Part shown: piece by piece, positions 30,936-42,339 of the stretch
Layout: every line of letters starts with the position of its first letter
Position numbering within the stretch: the first letter of the stretch is position 1
Origin: Primula veris
Taxonomy: Eukaryota; Streptophyta; Magnoliopsida; Ericales; Primulaceae
DNA: 64,000 nucleotides
Direction of reading: 5' to 3'
Assembly: GCA_963682055.1 (NCBI GenBank)
Contig: OY821742.1
Coordinates: 14,663,752 to 14,727,751, forward strand
Notes under the pieces: model-generated
Told to the model about the DNA's origin: nothing
The model's database searches: none
What the model saw: the letters and a program-made list of their open reading frames with translations, nothing else
Position numbers and translations under genes: made by a program

Positions 30936-31247
30936 TTATTCCGAGGAAGAGCTTGCTTCAGCGCCCTCCGACCCCGGCTTGGTCCGATCATGCAGCTCCT
31001 TGAAAGCGAGCTTATAGGCCCTCTTTGCTGCCTTTTCCTTAGCCAGGGAAGCCTCGAGCCTCTTTATACGTTCAAAGGCCCAATCCAGGTCGGCCATCGT
31101 CAAGTGATGAGCCGCGTCCATATCAGACAACCTTTTGGTCATGTCCGCCAGCTTCCTTTTCATAACGCGAGCCTTCTTAACTTCATTCTCCAAGTAAGCG
31201 ACATAATCCGAAGAATTATCTCCAGTAGAACTATTGGGAGAAGCCAT
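30936..31247 (-). CDS. Short antisense coiled-coil protein 1 (103 aa), paralogue of protein 2
   Basis: ATG at 31247. MASPNSSTGDNSSDYVAYLE is followed by ENEVKKARVMKRKLADMTKR and a second helix, then KAAKRAYKLAFKEL and an acidic/serine tail (EGAEASSSSE). The TATA-like CTATAAAGAGGG on the minus strand (about 31295-31306) is about 50-60 bp upstream. AATAAAATA on the minus strand near 30860 is a possible polyadenylation signal. It is the gene nearest the 3' LTR of the gypsy element and is transcribed towards pol. Confidence 0.65.
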   Translation of the reverse strand: MASPNSSTGDNSSDYVAYLENEVKKARVMKRKLADMTKRLSDMDAAHHLTMADLDWAFERIKRLEASLAKEKAAKRAYKLAFKELHDRTKPGSEGAEASSSSE

Positions 31248-31543
31248 TAAATCACAAGATGGTGATGGAATAAGTAATTGTGGGAATGGTATTCCCTCTT
31301 TATAGTAAATGGATCTTTGGAAAGGTCAAGGGTTTCCTCGAATAAAGATACTGAGGGTCATATCAAAGTCAAATAGCAAGTTTGCAAGTTTCCAAGACAG
31401 TAAGTGGGTCCCAAGGAACAGTTATAAAAAGGGGCATTTGTCGAATGAAACATAAGGGAGCAGCTAAACCAAAGTCATCTCTTCGACAGACCAATCATGA
31501 CTCCCTCGACATGGAAACCATGCCGAGGAAGTCAGGGAGCACT

Positions 31544-32097
31544 TGATAGAACATACAAATTAGACCTGAATGTATCTATTCGGGTAGGAATCGACCCACC
31601 CATCATAGAGGGGTATCTAATGCTTAAATGGGCTATCTCAAGCCTTTCTTTGAGAATAGGATTGGATCTTACTAAAAGCCCAAGCCCACTTAAATAGGAA
31701 CCCATGTCAGAAAAATCTCACAAGACAGAGACATTTGTCAACATCTTGGGAGGCATACTTGCCTATAAATAGCCAAGTATCCCCCCAAGACCATGGACCA
31801 GAAATCATACCTAAAAAATATAGAGAGAAGGAGAGAAAAGAAAAATACTAGTCAGGACGTATCACATCAAAAGCCTAACCGAGTCAGGCAGAAAGTCGAG
31901 CACAAAGAGAAGAGAAAGATCATCTTCCGGATCGAACAGCGGATCCGAGCATAAATATAGTGATATAAGTTGTAGTCCGAACAAGGGCGATTGCCGAATA
32001 CTAATAAAGATCGAGAAGTGTTCATCGTTTATTGTCAATTCATGATTTATTATTGTTGAAAAGCCTAACGCGACCGATCAAAGTTATGGCTTTGTCA
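31544..32097 (+). repeat. 3' LTR of gypsy/Tat element
   Basis: 554 bp, preceded by a purine-rich stretch (GAGGAAGTCAGGGAGCA, the probable polypurine tract, about 31526-31541) and followed by the target duplication GTATG at 32098-32102. Near identical to 9995-10548. Confidence 0.95.
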
Positions 32098-34334
32098 GTA
32101 TGTATATACGATCATCTGTAAAGGTAAAGGACGAAAAAAGAACAACCCAATAATCAACAACCATATACCTCTTATAATCTGGTGGATTGTTTGTAGAATT
32201 TAAATTACAGCTGTGAAATAGTTAGGACATGTTCACTCTTATGAGTATTCATCAATCCATTTCTACGGGATACAACATAACAGATGTCTTTATTACATAT
32301 TTTTATGTACAATTTGATATGTACACCACACCGCCTGTGAGTTGTTTTAGCCATTGGCCTAAATTAGGGCCCCTCATTCCTCCTAATAATCCTTTTGATT
32401 GGAAGTGGTTTAGTGTGAACTCTGTGTTATATTTTAATTGCAAACAAATATATGGTCAAAACTGAACTGAATCAGAAAAGATAAGAGTATAAATTTTGGG
32501 TTTTTATCCTAGGTACGGACTGCTTATTCCTTTTATAACGATAGATGAACTACAAGCCTAAAAATTAAGATACTCCAATTTAAGCCTGCGTCGGGGCAAC
32601 TACAATTTCACAAATCAAAGAACCGGAAAACAGATACGATACAAAAAAAGTAAATAATTTTGAAAAATGCAATGTAGCTTACTCAATTAACGATGTGAAA
32701 TGAAAGTTGTGATGAGCCAAACAATTATGATGGATTGTCTCAAAGTCCTAAATAATAGACGTGTTCAATTGATATGTCAAACAATTACTGATAACTGGTG
32801 AGCATTCACTTTACCAAGAAAGACCTCGACACGGATTTATAATCAGAAGTTAAAGGGATATAAAAAATCGGATAATAGTAAATCCATAATTATGTATGAG
32901 GTTGAAGAAAGAGACGGTCATAAAGAAATAGTTGTAATATATAAAAGAATGAAGCATAGGAACTCAAAATCATTATTAGTTGATTAGTAAAAGCTAACAC
33001 ATGGCTAACTTTTTTAATTAGATTGAAAAACTAAAGAGCAATTCACATCTATCAGAATGAACCTATACTGTAAACAGAACTAAAATTCTATCCTTGGATT
33101 GCAGTTGAGGAAAATTGTAGATCATATAAAGAAAAGTATAGCTCCAAATTGGAGTTAAAGAAAGCCATTGATAATCTATTTGCTCTCTGTGTAATTAGAG
33201 GTTTTACTTTTTGGTATATTAGTGTTTGCCTAGTTTTCCAAAATATGGTACAATTATTGAGCTAAAAAAATTAGTTTCCCATACTATGCTTATTATTCAA
33301 CTAAACATATGGTTCAAACATGAATTACAGAGAATATTTAGATACTTTGAATAATTATACTCGATATAACAGCATTTGTCTCTATCTTTCGGGAGGACCA
33401 TACTTCAACCATATTATTCCTATATCATACCTTTAGAACACTTTACAGTCTCTTTCCTTATAGGAAAGACCTCACGAATAGCAAATCAGTAACAAATGTT
33501 TGAACTCTATGATTTAAAACCCTCAGTTTGAACATGCAAATGGTGTACAACATTTGTATTGTATATAACACATGCAAATGGTGTACAACATTTGCATTGT
33601 ATATAACAGGTCACACAAATCAAACGGCTAAGGACCCAAAAGTATTCAATCAATTAAACAATTCAAAGCAAACAAATAATTGTCGTTGAGAGCATTTAAA
33701 AGATTAAAAAATATATCTGATTTCCAAAAGAAAGAAGATAGGTTATCATATCACGTATATTGATGGCATAGAATGGATGAGAAGACTGAAATTTATTCTA
33801 ATTCATCCGCGATATCAACTAAGAAAATCTAACCATATACCACTTACCGACAACTTTAATAAAATAAAAAAATACTATTATGATTCCTGCTAAATCAGCG
33901 GAAAACTTATTTAGACATTTCCTCAAGCAATTGAAGTGCATGGCTAAAGAAAAATCTCTAACTTATGCATACTTATGAATTGATATATAAAATAAGTGTC
34001 TAAAGTTTAAGATCTAAAAACAAGGAGCAATTATGAATAAAAGAACAAAAGTCGGGTCATGATAAACACAAAAAACAGCTCGGAAATTGAAAACCTGAAT
34101 TGTTGTGTATAAACAGGTCACACAAATTAAATGGCCAAAAATAAAAATATTTAATCAATTTAAAAATTCAAATAAACAAGTAAATGTTGTTGAGGGTATT
34201 TGAATGATTAAAAAAAATATAACTTCATATATGATTTAAAAAAATTTAGAAATAATGATTACCATATTAAGCAGCAGTATATTATTGATGGCATAGAAGA
34301 ACCTACGAGGAAAAACAATCATTCGTATTTCAAC

Positions 34335-34379
<45 letters not shown>

Positions 34380-34770
34380 TAATTAAATCGAAACCATAAA
34401 ATTGAAATCACATAAATTAATAATAATAATATTATTGAAAAAAAAAAAAAGGAACTTTTCATATTGAAAGTGGGATGACAATGACAGTGAACGTAACATA
34501 GTAATTTTATTTAGTATTTATTTTATTTATAATTTAAATAATTAAATGAGTTTTTTTTTAAATAGTTGTTTTAATAGTATATAGCTCTATTTGATTATAT
34601 CGTGGCAGTAGATGGAGCACTGAGTATTGCATCATAATATGAGTATATGACACGTATTCAGAAGAGATGAAGCGATGCTAAGTGTAGTATATAAATAAAG
34701 TCACAGGCGTGGAACAATAGCAGTTCAAAGGCAATATAGCCCTTGAAATAGACGGACCAAAGTAACGTAT
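32098..34770. other. AT-rich intergenic DNA with two local duplications
   Basis: No gene is recognised. A 38-bp tandem (CATGCAAATGGTGTACAACA at about 33534 and 33573) is present. A block of roughly 190 bp at 33600-33790 (CAGGTCACACAAATCAAACG ... GATGGCATAGAA) recurs diverged at about 34112-34300. A pure (AT)n microsatellite runs from about 34340 to 34378. Confidence 0.6.
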
Positions 34771-34774
34771 TACT

Positions 34775-35065
34775 TAGATTTAGATAGATGTTTTGTTTTG
34801 AAAAACGCTTTAAATCAATATTTGATTAATGCAAATCTTTACGGTTTCACGACGGAAACATAAATATGCGTCTTTTTTTTCATGAGATATATAATGATAT
34901 GTTTTGAATTTTTAAATTTTACCATAACTTCGAAAACATGCCATTATACATCTCGGAAAAAAAATAAAATAAGACGCATATTTGTGTTCCCGTCGTGAAA
35001 CCATGAAGATTTGCATTAACCAAATACTGATTTGAAGCATTTTTACAAAAAAATATCTAAATTTG
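34775..35065. mobile_element. Foldback/MULE-like MITE with ~100-bp inverted repeats
   Basis: The left arm (AATATTTGATTAATGCAAAT, TTTCACGACGGAAACATAAA, TATGCGTCTT) is matched in reverse complement by the right arm (AAGACGCATATTTGTGTTCC, CGTCGTGAAACCATGAAGAT, TTGCATTAACCAAATACTGA). The arms are about 100 bp each around a ~90-bp centre. No coding sequence. Long inverted repeats suggest a Mutator-like or foldback element; target duplication not resolved. Confidence 0.7.
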
Positions 35066-35094
35066 TGTCGAAGTTGATGTTTATGTAACGTCTC

Positions 35095-35185
35095 TATGAA
35101 TATATGATAACCACTTTTTACAAATTATTAATTCTATTTGTCTGGACGTGTGTACGGATTTTATACATTATTCATTTTAAAAATA
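35095..35185 (+). repeat. Isolated fragment of the PEX5-flank repeat
   Basis: ACCACTTTTTACAAATTATTAATTCTATTTGTC...TGTACGGATTTTATACAT resembles the 3' part of the units at 6797-7890 (CCCACTTTTTACAAATTA, ATTTGTCAGAAATGGACACTGAGTACGGATTTT). The flanking parts of the unit are missing. Confidence 0.5.
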
Positions 35186-35281
35186 TATAATGATCTATCT
35201 ATATATCTAATATATATAGTATTATATACTTCTTTGTCCTTGTAAAATATAATTATTTTATTTCTTCATTGGCCCCAATTA

Positions 35282-35483
35282 CACTATAGAAAAAATAGTC
35301 ATATAAATAGTTTAGTTACAATTTGTCTGATACTATACGGGTTGTTGCTAAAATTTAGCAACAATATAGCAACAATTTCTGTTGCTAAGTGCTGATAAAT
35401 GTTACTATACTGTTGCTGAATTTTCTGCAATAAGCCGTATAATAACATATCAATTGTTGCTATACAGTTATTTTCTTATAGAA
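35282..35483. mobile_element. Short element with CACTATAGAAAAA terminus (CACTA-like MITE candidate)
   Basis: The left end CACTATAGAAAAAATAGTC and the right end, complemented CTATAAGAAAATAACTG, resemble CACTA-type termini, and AATTA flanks both. The interior is built from TTGTTGCTA / TAGCAACAA inverted motifs. No ORF. The terminal CACTA is not conserved on the right, so the class is tentative. Confidence 0.45.
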
Positions 35484-36529
35484 TTATAGCCGTTAGTTTC
35501 ATATATACCTATATTAAAAGAGAATTGTCAACAAGTAAATATTAATCACCCACATGATTTAAAGAATAAAATTAATAAAATAGTAAAACTGTAAACAATA
35601 TAATTATCTTGATTGAATTTTTCTTAATATTGGTGACGAGCAAAATAATACTATGATTCAGGACGGATGAAGTATTTTATGTACTTTTGAGTTTATGTAG
35701 TTATAGTATACAAGAAAATTAAAGGTTGTAAATATATAGTGAAAACTCATAAATCTTAGTCATAAGTAACAGTATGTTTTTCCCGTGGAGCGTTTAAGGA
35801 GTGCTCACCGAGGTGACCGCATAATTGACGTTCAAGAAGGGAACAATAAGCGGATTTATAACAATAAGCGGATTTATAAAACTAGGCATATACATGTTTG
35901 TGTCATTCGTTGTTTATCAATCATAATTCAATCGCAATAGTAACGACACGACACGACACGACACTGCTATATCAAAACAAAAAAATGTGACAATACTAAG
36001 TTTTGTGGAGAAAAACACAATGTCTCTTACTGATGAAAAACCGCACAGACTTAAGAATTTGTTTGATGCAATCATAAATTGATATCCTAGTTCTCAATTT
36101 CCCGTAAGAGCAGATGTACTAGCAGAATCCATTAGTTTAGAGCTTTCACATTTATAAATTCATTAAGCATGTTTATTGATTTAAAAAAAAAAAGTGAAGT
36201 AACTATATATATATATATATACTAGTAATCTTAACCTACGCGTTGCGTGTGTGACGCGCAGTGCAATCAAAATATAGAATTACACGATTATAGCTTTGTA
36301 GCTCCGAGATGCTATGGACAAATTAAAACAATTTATCATAAACCTATAACCATATCTTAGTTCATAAATGATACATACAAACTTATATATAAATTCACAC
36401 ACACACATATCTATATATATATATACATATATACGTATATATATTTATGATTTTGGATATATATCAATATTTACTTTTTTGTTTTAGAGCGATATATCTA
36501 ACAAAGTGAATAGTAGCAAATATTTACTT

Positions 36530-37140
36530 TTTTTAAGAAAATTAACAAAAATCATACTTCTAAAAAGTATGTTTTTATAAATGTTTACTTTTTCCATAAG
36601 TATACTTTTTACATACAAACCAAACACCAAACACATTTTACCTTTTTAAAATAAAAGTAAAATTAATAAAAATCATACTTCTAAAGAGTATGTTTTTTAA
36701 ACCTAATCATACTTCTAAAAAGTATGTTTTTTAAACGTTTACTTTTTCCATAAGTATACTTTTTACATACAAACTAAACACCAGAGGCAGATGTATAGTG
36801 GGACTAAATGGTGCATTCGCACCCCCACAATTTACGAAAATATCATTTTTTGTATAGAAAAAATTTAGAATAATTTAAAAACGACCAGTCTCGCAAGCCC
36901 ATGAAATAACAATTTGATATGTGCAACCCCAAAATGTTAATTCTGGCTCCGCCCCTGCCAAACACCAAACACAATTTACTTTTGTAAAATAAAAGTAAAA
37001 TTAACAAAAATCATACTTCTAAAAAGTATGTTTTTTAAGCGTTTACTTTTTTCCATAAGTATACTTTTTACATACAAACCAAACACCAAACACATTTTAC
37101 TTTTTTAAAATAAAAGTAGTGAAAAGTATGCTTTTAAGGG
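36530..37140. repeat. Repeated 'TCATACTTCTAAAAAGTATG' block split by a MITE
   Basis: A unit containing ATCATACTTCTAAAAAGTAT, TTACTTTTTCCATAAGTATA and ACATACAAACCAAACACCAA recurs about three to four times (starting near 36550, 36668, 36700 and 37010). The block is divided by the insertion at 36782-36957. ATACTTCT...AGTATG can fold into a small hairpin. Upstream (35484-36530) is AT-rich spacer with a (CACGA)n run at about 35946-35962. Confidence 0.65.
36782..36957. mobile_element. hAT-like MITE, 176 bp
   Basis: Ends CAGAGGCAGA on the left and, complemented, CAGGGGCGGAGCC on the right, a standard hAT MITE terminus. The 8-bp flanks CTAAACAC (36774-36781) and CCAAACAC (36958-36965) match in seven of eight positions, the expected hAT target duplication. 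No ORF. Confidence 0.85.
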
Positions 37141-37370
37141 ATTACTCTAACAAATAACCCCATGAAGTGGCAATAATTTAGATGTAGTGTGAGAGTCATA
37201 ATAGAAGAACATATAGTTCTAGACTTTACTCTAACAAATCTTGATAGTTCATGCACGATCAAGCCAATGAAACAAACATTTAGATTTCTCCGTCGAAATG
37301 ATTTCAGGAGTATCGTAAATACAGAGTTAGTTTAGCATCTAAACAATTCAGGCACAAAAGAATAAGAATC

Positions 37371-38429
37371 CGTTGAATCATGAGTTCAATAATTGATTTT
37401 GATTATACGTGTGATTATATATTAATAATTTTACGATTTCTCTATTAGATGATTTAATACTTTATAATTTCCAAAAAAAGAAAAAGTATATTTTCAGTAC
37501 TTAAAATGATAGAACATTGAATAACGAATCCAACGGTTCAAGAAAAACGGAAGACCGGAATTTCACCAGGTTTGACGACCGATCAGTTCAGTCGCAAAAA
37601 ATTACAGAATATTTTGGCGACCGATCGCCTATGGCCGACCGATCGGCCCACTGTGGCGAATTCAAAATCAGCTTTTTACTTTTTGGAAAATAAGTTTTTA
37701 CTCATTGAATAAATCCCATTTCCAAATGGTCAAAAAATGTCCAAGGGTCATTTGGGACTACAAAACAGTCATAATTCATCACTAATCACAAACTAATATA
37801 CCATCTCTCCACCCCTCCATAAAAAAAACTAAAAACTCAATTGTTAAACAAAAAAACTCAAAAAGAGGGAAAACAATTAGAAAAGAGATTAAGCTCAAAC
37901 AACATCAAAAGCTCATCAACTAGCTTGTTTACAAGTAATAAAATAGTGAGTATGATTATATTATTGTAAATAGCAAATTTATAAGCTCATTTGTGAGTGA
38001 GTGATCAGGTAGAGCATTTGTAAGCAAGTATGAGTTAAAAGCTCTAGATATTTTCATTCGTTATACTCATAGAGTGAGGTGGGAGGTTAATTCACGGATT
38101 ATTTCGTTAGGTTGTAATCTTGTGAAGAAAATTATAGTGATAATACCCGGTAAAGTTAATTCCGGAGAGATGACTAGGTGGGTTTGCCGAATCTCTATAT
38201 ATCGTTGTGTCATCTCTTCATTACTATTTACTTTCCGCAACTTATATTATTTATGATTGTGCGCATGCTTCAATTTATTCATCGATTATTATCGCATATT
38301 ATTGTTACTAAATTAGAAATCGAGCTAGTTGGATTGTTAGTTGCACTTAAATTTTAATTCTGCGAAAAACGCATAAAAACACATAAAAACTTATTCACCC
38401 CCTCTAAGATTTAGCCACATGGGACAACA
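37371..38429 (+). mobile_element. Solo LTR related to the nested copia element
   Basis: 1059 bp bounded by GAATC on both sides (37366-37370, 38430-38434), a perfect 5-bp target duplication. It starts CGTTGAATCATGAGTTCAAT (the nested element LTR starts TGTTGAACTTAGAGTTCAAT) and ends CACCCCCTCTAAGATTTAGCC...GGACAACA (nested: CTCTAAGGTTTAGCC...GGCCAACA). It retains decayed GACCGATCG motifs at 37575-37657. No internal sequence follows, so LTR-LTR recombination removed the rest. The 60-codon ORF at 38074 is within the LTR. Confidence 0.9.
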
Positions 38430-38434
38430 GAATC

Positions 38435-38897
38435 CAAAAACGATGTCGATCGTTTTGGTCCAGAAATTACAGTTAAATTAAATTTTAATTACACAACTAT
38501 CTCGTAGATGGTATTTGTTATTTTTAAATATGTCATCAAGTTGATTTTATTATTTGGTATTTCTTTTTCGTGTGATTTTTATTGGTATGACGAAAAAAAA
38601 GAATAAGGCATAGAAAAAAGTCGCAATTGAGATGCTAATAGTATCAACTCTAGGCCACCTCTGCATGGATATTATCACGACATTTGGTATTGTTCTTTTG
38701 ACGACAATGGTTGCACTGGATTCGTGCATGCGCATAAGATACCTCACAATTTTCCCCAAATTTACATTGAAAAACACACAGTTTACACTGAAAAACTTTT
38801 ACATAAAAAACCAGCTTTTTTATCATCTTCCTTATACTAAATGAAATATAATTTTAACTCATTACTTCACATTATTTTATGATGTTAAAACTTTTTT
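38435..38897. other. AT-rich spacer
   Basis: No gene, RNA or mobile element is recognised; the short ORFs at 38550-38844 overlap on opposite strands and have no family features. Confidence 0.4.
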
Positions 38898-39048
38898 GGA
38901 TAAGGGGTGCCGGACTATACAGTGAGTATAGTCTGGAAAAATATCTCTGTATCACTATTGGATCCTTACAGGTTGTAGACCAATCTGTTGATCCAATGAT
39001 GACACATATGAGAGTTTTCCAGACTATACCCAGTATAGTCTGGCTCCC
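38898..39048. mobile_element. Small foldback element with nested palindromic arms
   Basis: The left arm GGGGTGCCGGACTATACAGT GAGTATAGTCTGGAAAA and the complement of the right arm GGGGGAGCCAGACTATACTG GGTATAGTCTGGAAAA match over about 36 bp. Each arm is itself a near-palindrome (GACTATAC...GTATAGTC), so the DNA can form either one large stem or two small cruciforms. No coding sequence. Confidence 0.7.
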
Positions 39049-39144
39049 CCTCTGCAGGTGGCATTGGTGGAAGTGGTGATATAAGATAGATGTGACAAAC
39101 TATTAATATTTAACTTATTGATTCCCTAACATATTCCCTTGAAA

Positions 39145-39515
39145 TAAGGTCTGAGTGCACATTTGTTCATCATATTATCATTTTTTTCATTTCTATTCGT
39201 ATTTTTTTTGTTTTCTTAAATTAGCGTTTTATTTTATTTGTAAAATATTTTTTTTTTAAAAAAATCTATAAAATTTGACTTTTTATATATTTTTGAGTAT
39301 TTATTATTATTATTATTATTATCTTATAATTTGCCAAAATATACAATAAATACCCAAAAAATATATAAAAAAATCAAATTTTACAGGTTTTTTTGAACAA
39401 ACACTTTAAAAATAAATTAAAATGTTGATTTAAGAAAAAAATTCGATTTATTTTTACAAATACATATGAAAAAAACGATAACATGACCAAAACGTGACCT
39501 TACAAACATGGCCAA
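39145..39515. mobile_element. Foldback/MULE-like MITE with long inverted repeats
   Basis: The left arm (TTATCATTTTTTTCAT, TTTTCTTAAATTAGCGTTTT, CTATAAAATTTGAC, GAGTATTTATTA) is matched by the complement of the right arm (TTATCGTTTTTTTCAT, TTTTCTTAAATCAACATTTT, CTGTAAAATTTGATT, GGGTATTTATTG). Arms exceed 130 bp with a short centre. Non-coding. Confidence 0.7.
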
Positions 39516-41687
39516 ATGTCCTCCGAATTAATGTCACCTTCCCTTAGGATAAGGATATCACATAAGGGACACTGATGCATGCTTATTTTTTCCATTGAAA
39601 CCACAATTTTAAGAGATATCGGTGATTTGAGGCATGAGATGTTGATGCTCTTTAGACTCTAAACTTATCATGAAATTTAATTAGTTTCAAGATTCCATGG
39701 TATGCTCATTATTGATTTAATTAGACTTTACATACATATGTACATATTCATTGACGACTCTGTACAGTAACTAGCAAATAAACTGTTTATATCATAAATT
39801 TTGTATCATGAAATGAAATGATATGATTAAATTAGTTATCTTTAATACTCCGTATCGATTGATCAACATAGCGATCCATCATTTGATGTTATAAATAGTC
39901 CTTTACTTTTAAAAGGAAATAAAAACAAGTGTTTGTTAATCATCTTGATCCCAAAACATGTATGCGAGATGTTAGATCAACAATGTACCTTTTAACTACT
40001 GTATATTGACAAATTACTGTAAATATTTGAGAATAAAATGGCCAAATGAAATTAATATTGACCAAATGTACGCAATTAACAAACCATAATGTACCACAAA
40101 CAACAGAAAGGGAAACAGACCTATAAATGAAATCATTATAGTAGTACTAGTATCTAAAAAGAAAAACAGTCAAAAGTAATTGACACGTGGCTAGTTTTTA
40201 TTCGTTAGTCAAACCATTATTGCCTTAACGGCTTTGTCCTGGCCCACAAAAAACTTTTGATTAATCAATAATTAGAAACGGAAAATAATTAAATAAGAGT
40301 TAAGTGAACAGGTCCTCGTAGTTTCAAAATCCTAAAAGTTGATGATTTTCGGTTTCCAGTTAAGTCTAATGCGCTCATATATGTGCTATAAAGTAACAAA
40401 TATGGTATCTGAAATTAACAAAGTGACAGTATAGACTAACATTTTCTTGATTTCAACATCGCTATATATCATGCTCATAGTAGAACACTGCCTGCTAAGA
40501 ATGATTACTATGATGTAAAGGATAATGATATATCTATTTTATTATGTTCACACAAATTTTTGAAGTGCTTATAAAATATGGAGTAAAAGATATATTTGTT
40601 GTGCCAACACTATTTTTTCATGCGTAAATGGTTTTGTGTGTCAAATTAGTTAAGATTGAATGAGTCGTTATTTATTGTTGCGATGCTCTAAATTTTTTTT
40701 AGTTGTGCAAATGAAACCATGATACAATTTTATGCAACATTTAAAAGCTTTATCGATGACATGTGGGAAATTAACATGCATATTTCATCTTGTTATCTTG
40801 CTTAAAACATGATTACCTTTGTTTTTTAATATATAATTTCGTTGTTTTGCATATGTTAATTTATTTAGCATAACTAAAATTGTCAAAACAATCTCTAAGC
40901 ATGTGTCATTTGATATGATTATATTTGTATCATTTAGTTTGACTTTTAATGAGGACCATTTTCGAAACATCTTCAAAGTTTTAATTAAGTGAAGTATAGG
41001 TATCAAATAAATTACCAACTCGAACTACTCCAATTAACTTTTTTATAATATAAACTTCTCCCATTTTATATTTGCTTCCAAGTCCCAAATTGGCTTGACT
41101 TGTAACTACCACTATAACCGAGGAATAGCTCAAACATAATGTATAAAGCGTTGAAATAACGTGTTTTTACAAAACTAATTAAGAGTTCAAATGCTAAACA
41201 AAATTTTCATTTCAACGGTTTATATACCCTTTAATAGAGTCACCAAATTCCACTTGCTCTATAATTTTGAAGAGTTTAGCTTCAAAATTCAACTACATCA
41301 GCCTCATAATAAACTCTCTATTTTTGAAGAATATCACTATAAATCTTTACAAATAAAGAATAAATAGAACTCACCATTAACTAAAAATCAATGGACCACA
41401 TTTTAATTATGTATATGTTATTCCTCAAAATATGAATTTTACATTAAAATATAATGTTAAAATAGCTAATTATTGATATAGAGCATGTTTTAAAAATAAT
41501 ATAAAATATACATGACTCTCTAAATACCAAGAATTTAATTTTTCACTCCATATTTGAAGAGAATTTTGATGAGCCTGATGTGAATGCTCTAAGTATCATA
41601 ATCTCGTCGAACCTACATAGCAGATCACTATACTATTTTAAGACGTCACTAAATAGTTGATGATATTACTCTTTTAGTAAAAAAAAC
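39516..41687. other. AT-rich intergenic DNA, nothing recognised
   Basis: No ORF with family features, no RNA gene and no repeat with clear ends was found. The 77-codon minus frame at 40785-41018 lacks any recognisable motif. Confidence 0.4.
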
Positions 41688-41994
41688 TTATAAAAATTAT
41701 TATTTTACCGTTTACAAAATGAAATCTAAGTACCTAATACAATTCAAACGCATTTTTTTTTATGTGACAATCTTTTCTGTAGGTATTATTATAAATTCAT
41801 TTACACCTTATTAATTTTCATTTATATCCAGACCTATTAGTAATTAAAATAAAAATATAGGCCAAATAATTTGTAAAAATTATCATTTTAACAATCTGAA
41901 ATCTAGGACCTAACACAATTCAAACGCATTTTTTCATGTGACATTTTTTTTCTGTAGGTATTTACGCATTAATTTTCATTCATGTCCAAACATA
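41688..41994. repeat. Two-copy direct repeat of about 150 bp
   Basis: AAAAATTATTATTTTACCGT...AATCTAAGTACCTAATACAATTCAAACGCATTT...TTTTCTGTAGGTATT at 41690-41795 recurs at about 41874-41962 (AAAAATTATCATTTTAAC, ACCTAACACAATTCAAACGC, TTTCTGTAGGTATT), followed in both by ATTAATTTTCATT-AT-TCCA. Confidence 0.75.
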
Positions 41995-42223
41995 CTCTCT
42001 CCGTATCACTTTATATATCATATACGAAAACACGCGTACTTTTATCGGTTTTGAACATGTAACTAAATTGCCGAAATATTTTTAAAAAAAGTTCTATTAT
42101 ATAGTTTAACATTTAAACTGTGTAAAAAAAGTTAATTAAATTTTTTTATTTTAACAATTTAGTTACATGTTCAAACCTAATCAAAATTACGTATGTTTGG
42201 TATAAAAATGGATACGGTGGGAG
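41995..42223. mobile_element. Stowaway-like MITE, 229 bp
   Basis: The left end CTCTCTCCGTATCACTTTATA follows a TA. The right end, complemented, reads CTCCCACCGTATCCATTTT, followed outside by TG (a decayed TA). Inside, TAACTAAATTG and CAATTTAGTTACATGTTC form further inverted symmetry. Non-coding. Confidence 0.7.
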
Positions 42224-42339
42224 TGAGCAGTAATTAAAAAAAAGTACAGAGGCCAAATAATTTAGTACTAGTAGTAGTACCTAGCAATCTAGCATTAGCA
42301 CCGTTACATTACATAATAGTAACATAATAATAATAATAA

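Larger units (their letters stand above)
9995..32097 (+). mobile_element. 22.1-kb Tat-lineage Ty3/gypsy LTR retrotransposon with antisense genes
   Basis: Complete element. LTRs 9995-10548 and 31544-32097 are both 554 bp with four differences seen by eye (about 0.7%). GTATG occurs immediately outside both ends (9990-9994 and 32098-32102), a perfect target site duplication. A primer-binding site TGGCGCCGTCTCTGGGA follows the 5' LTR. Order: gag, protease, RT, RNase H, archaeal-type RNase H, integrase, a 72/73-bp tandem array, and then about 14 kb of minus-strand genes before the 3' LTR. The dual RNase H defines the Tat clade; large size, 3' tandem repeats and an antisense ORF are also known there. 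Integrase lacks a chromodomain extension. A gag-only copia element (19805-24671) is nested within. Without it the element would be about 17.2 kb. Confidence 0.95.
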
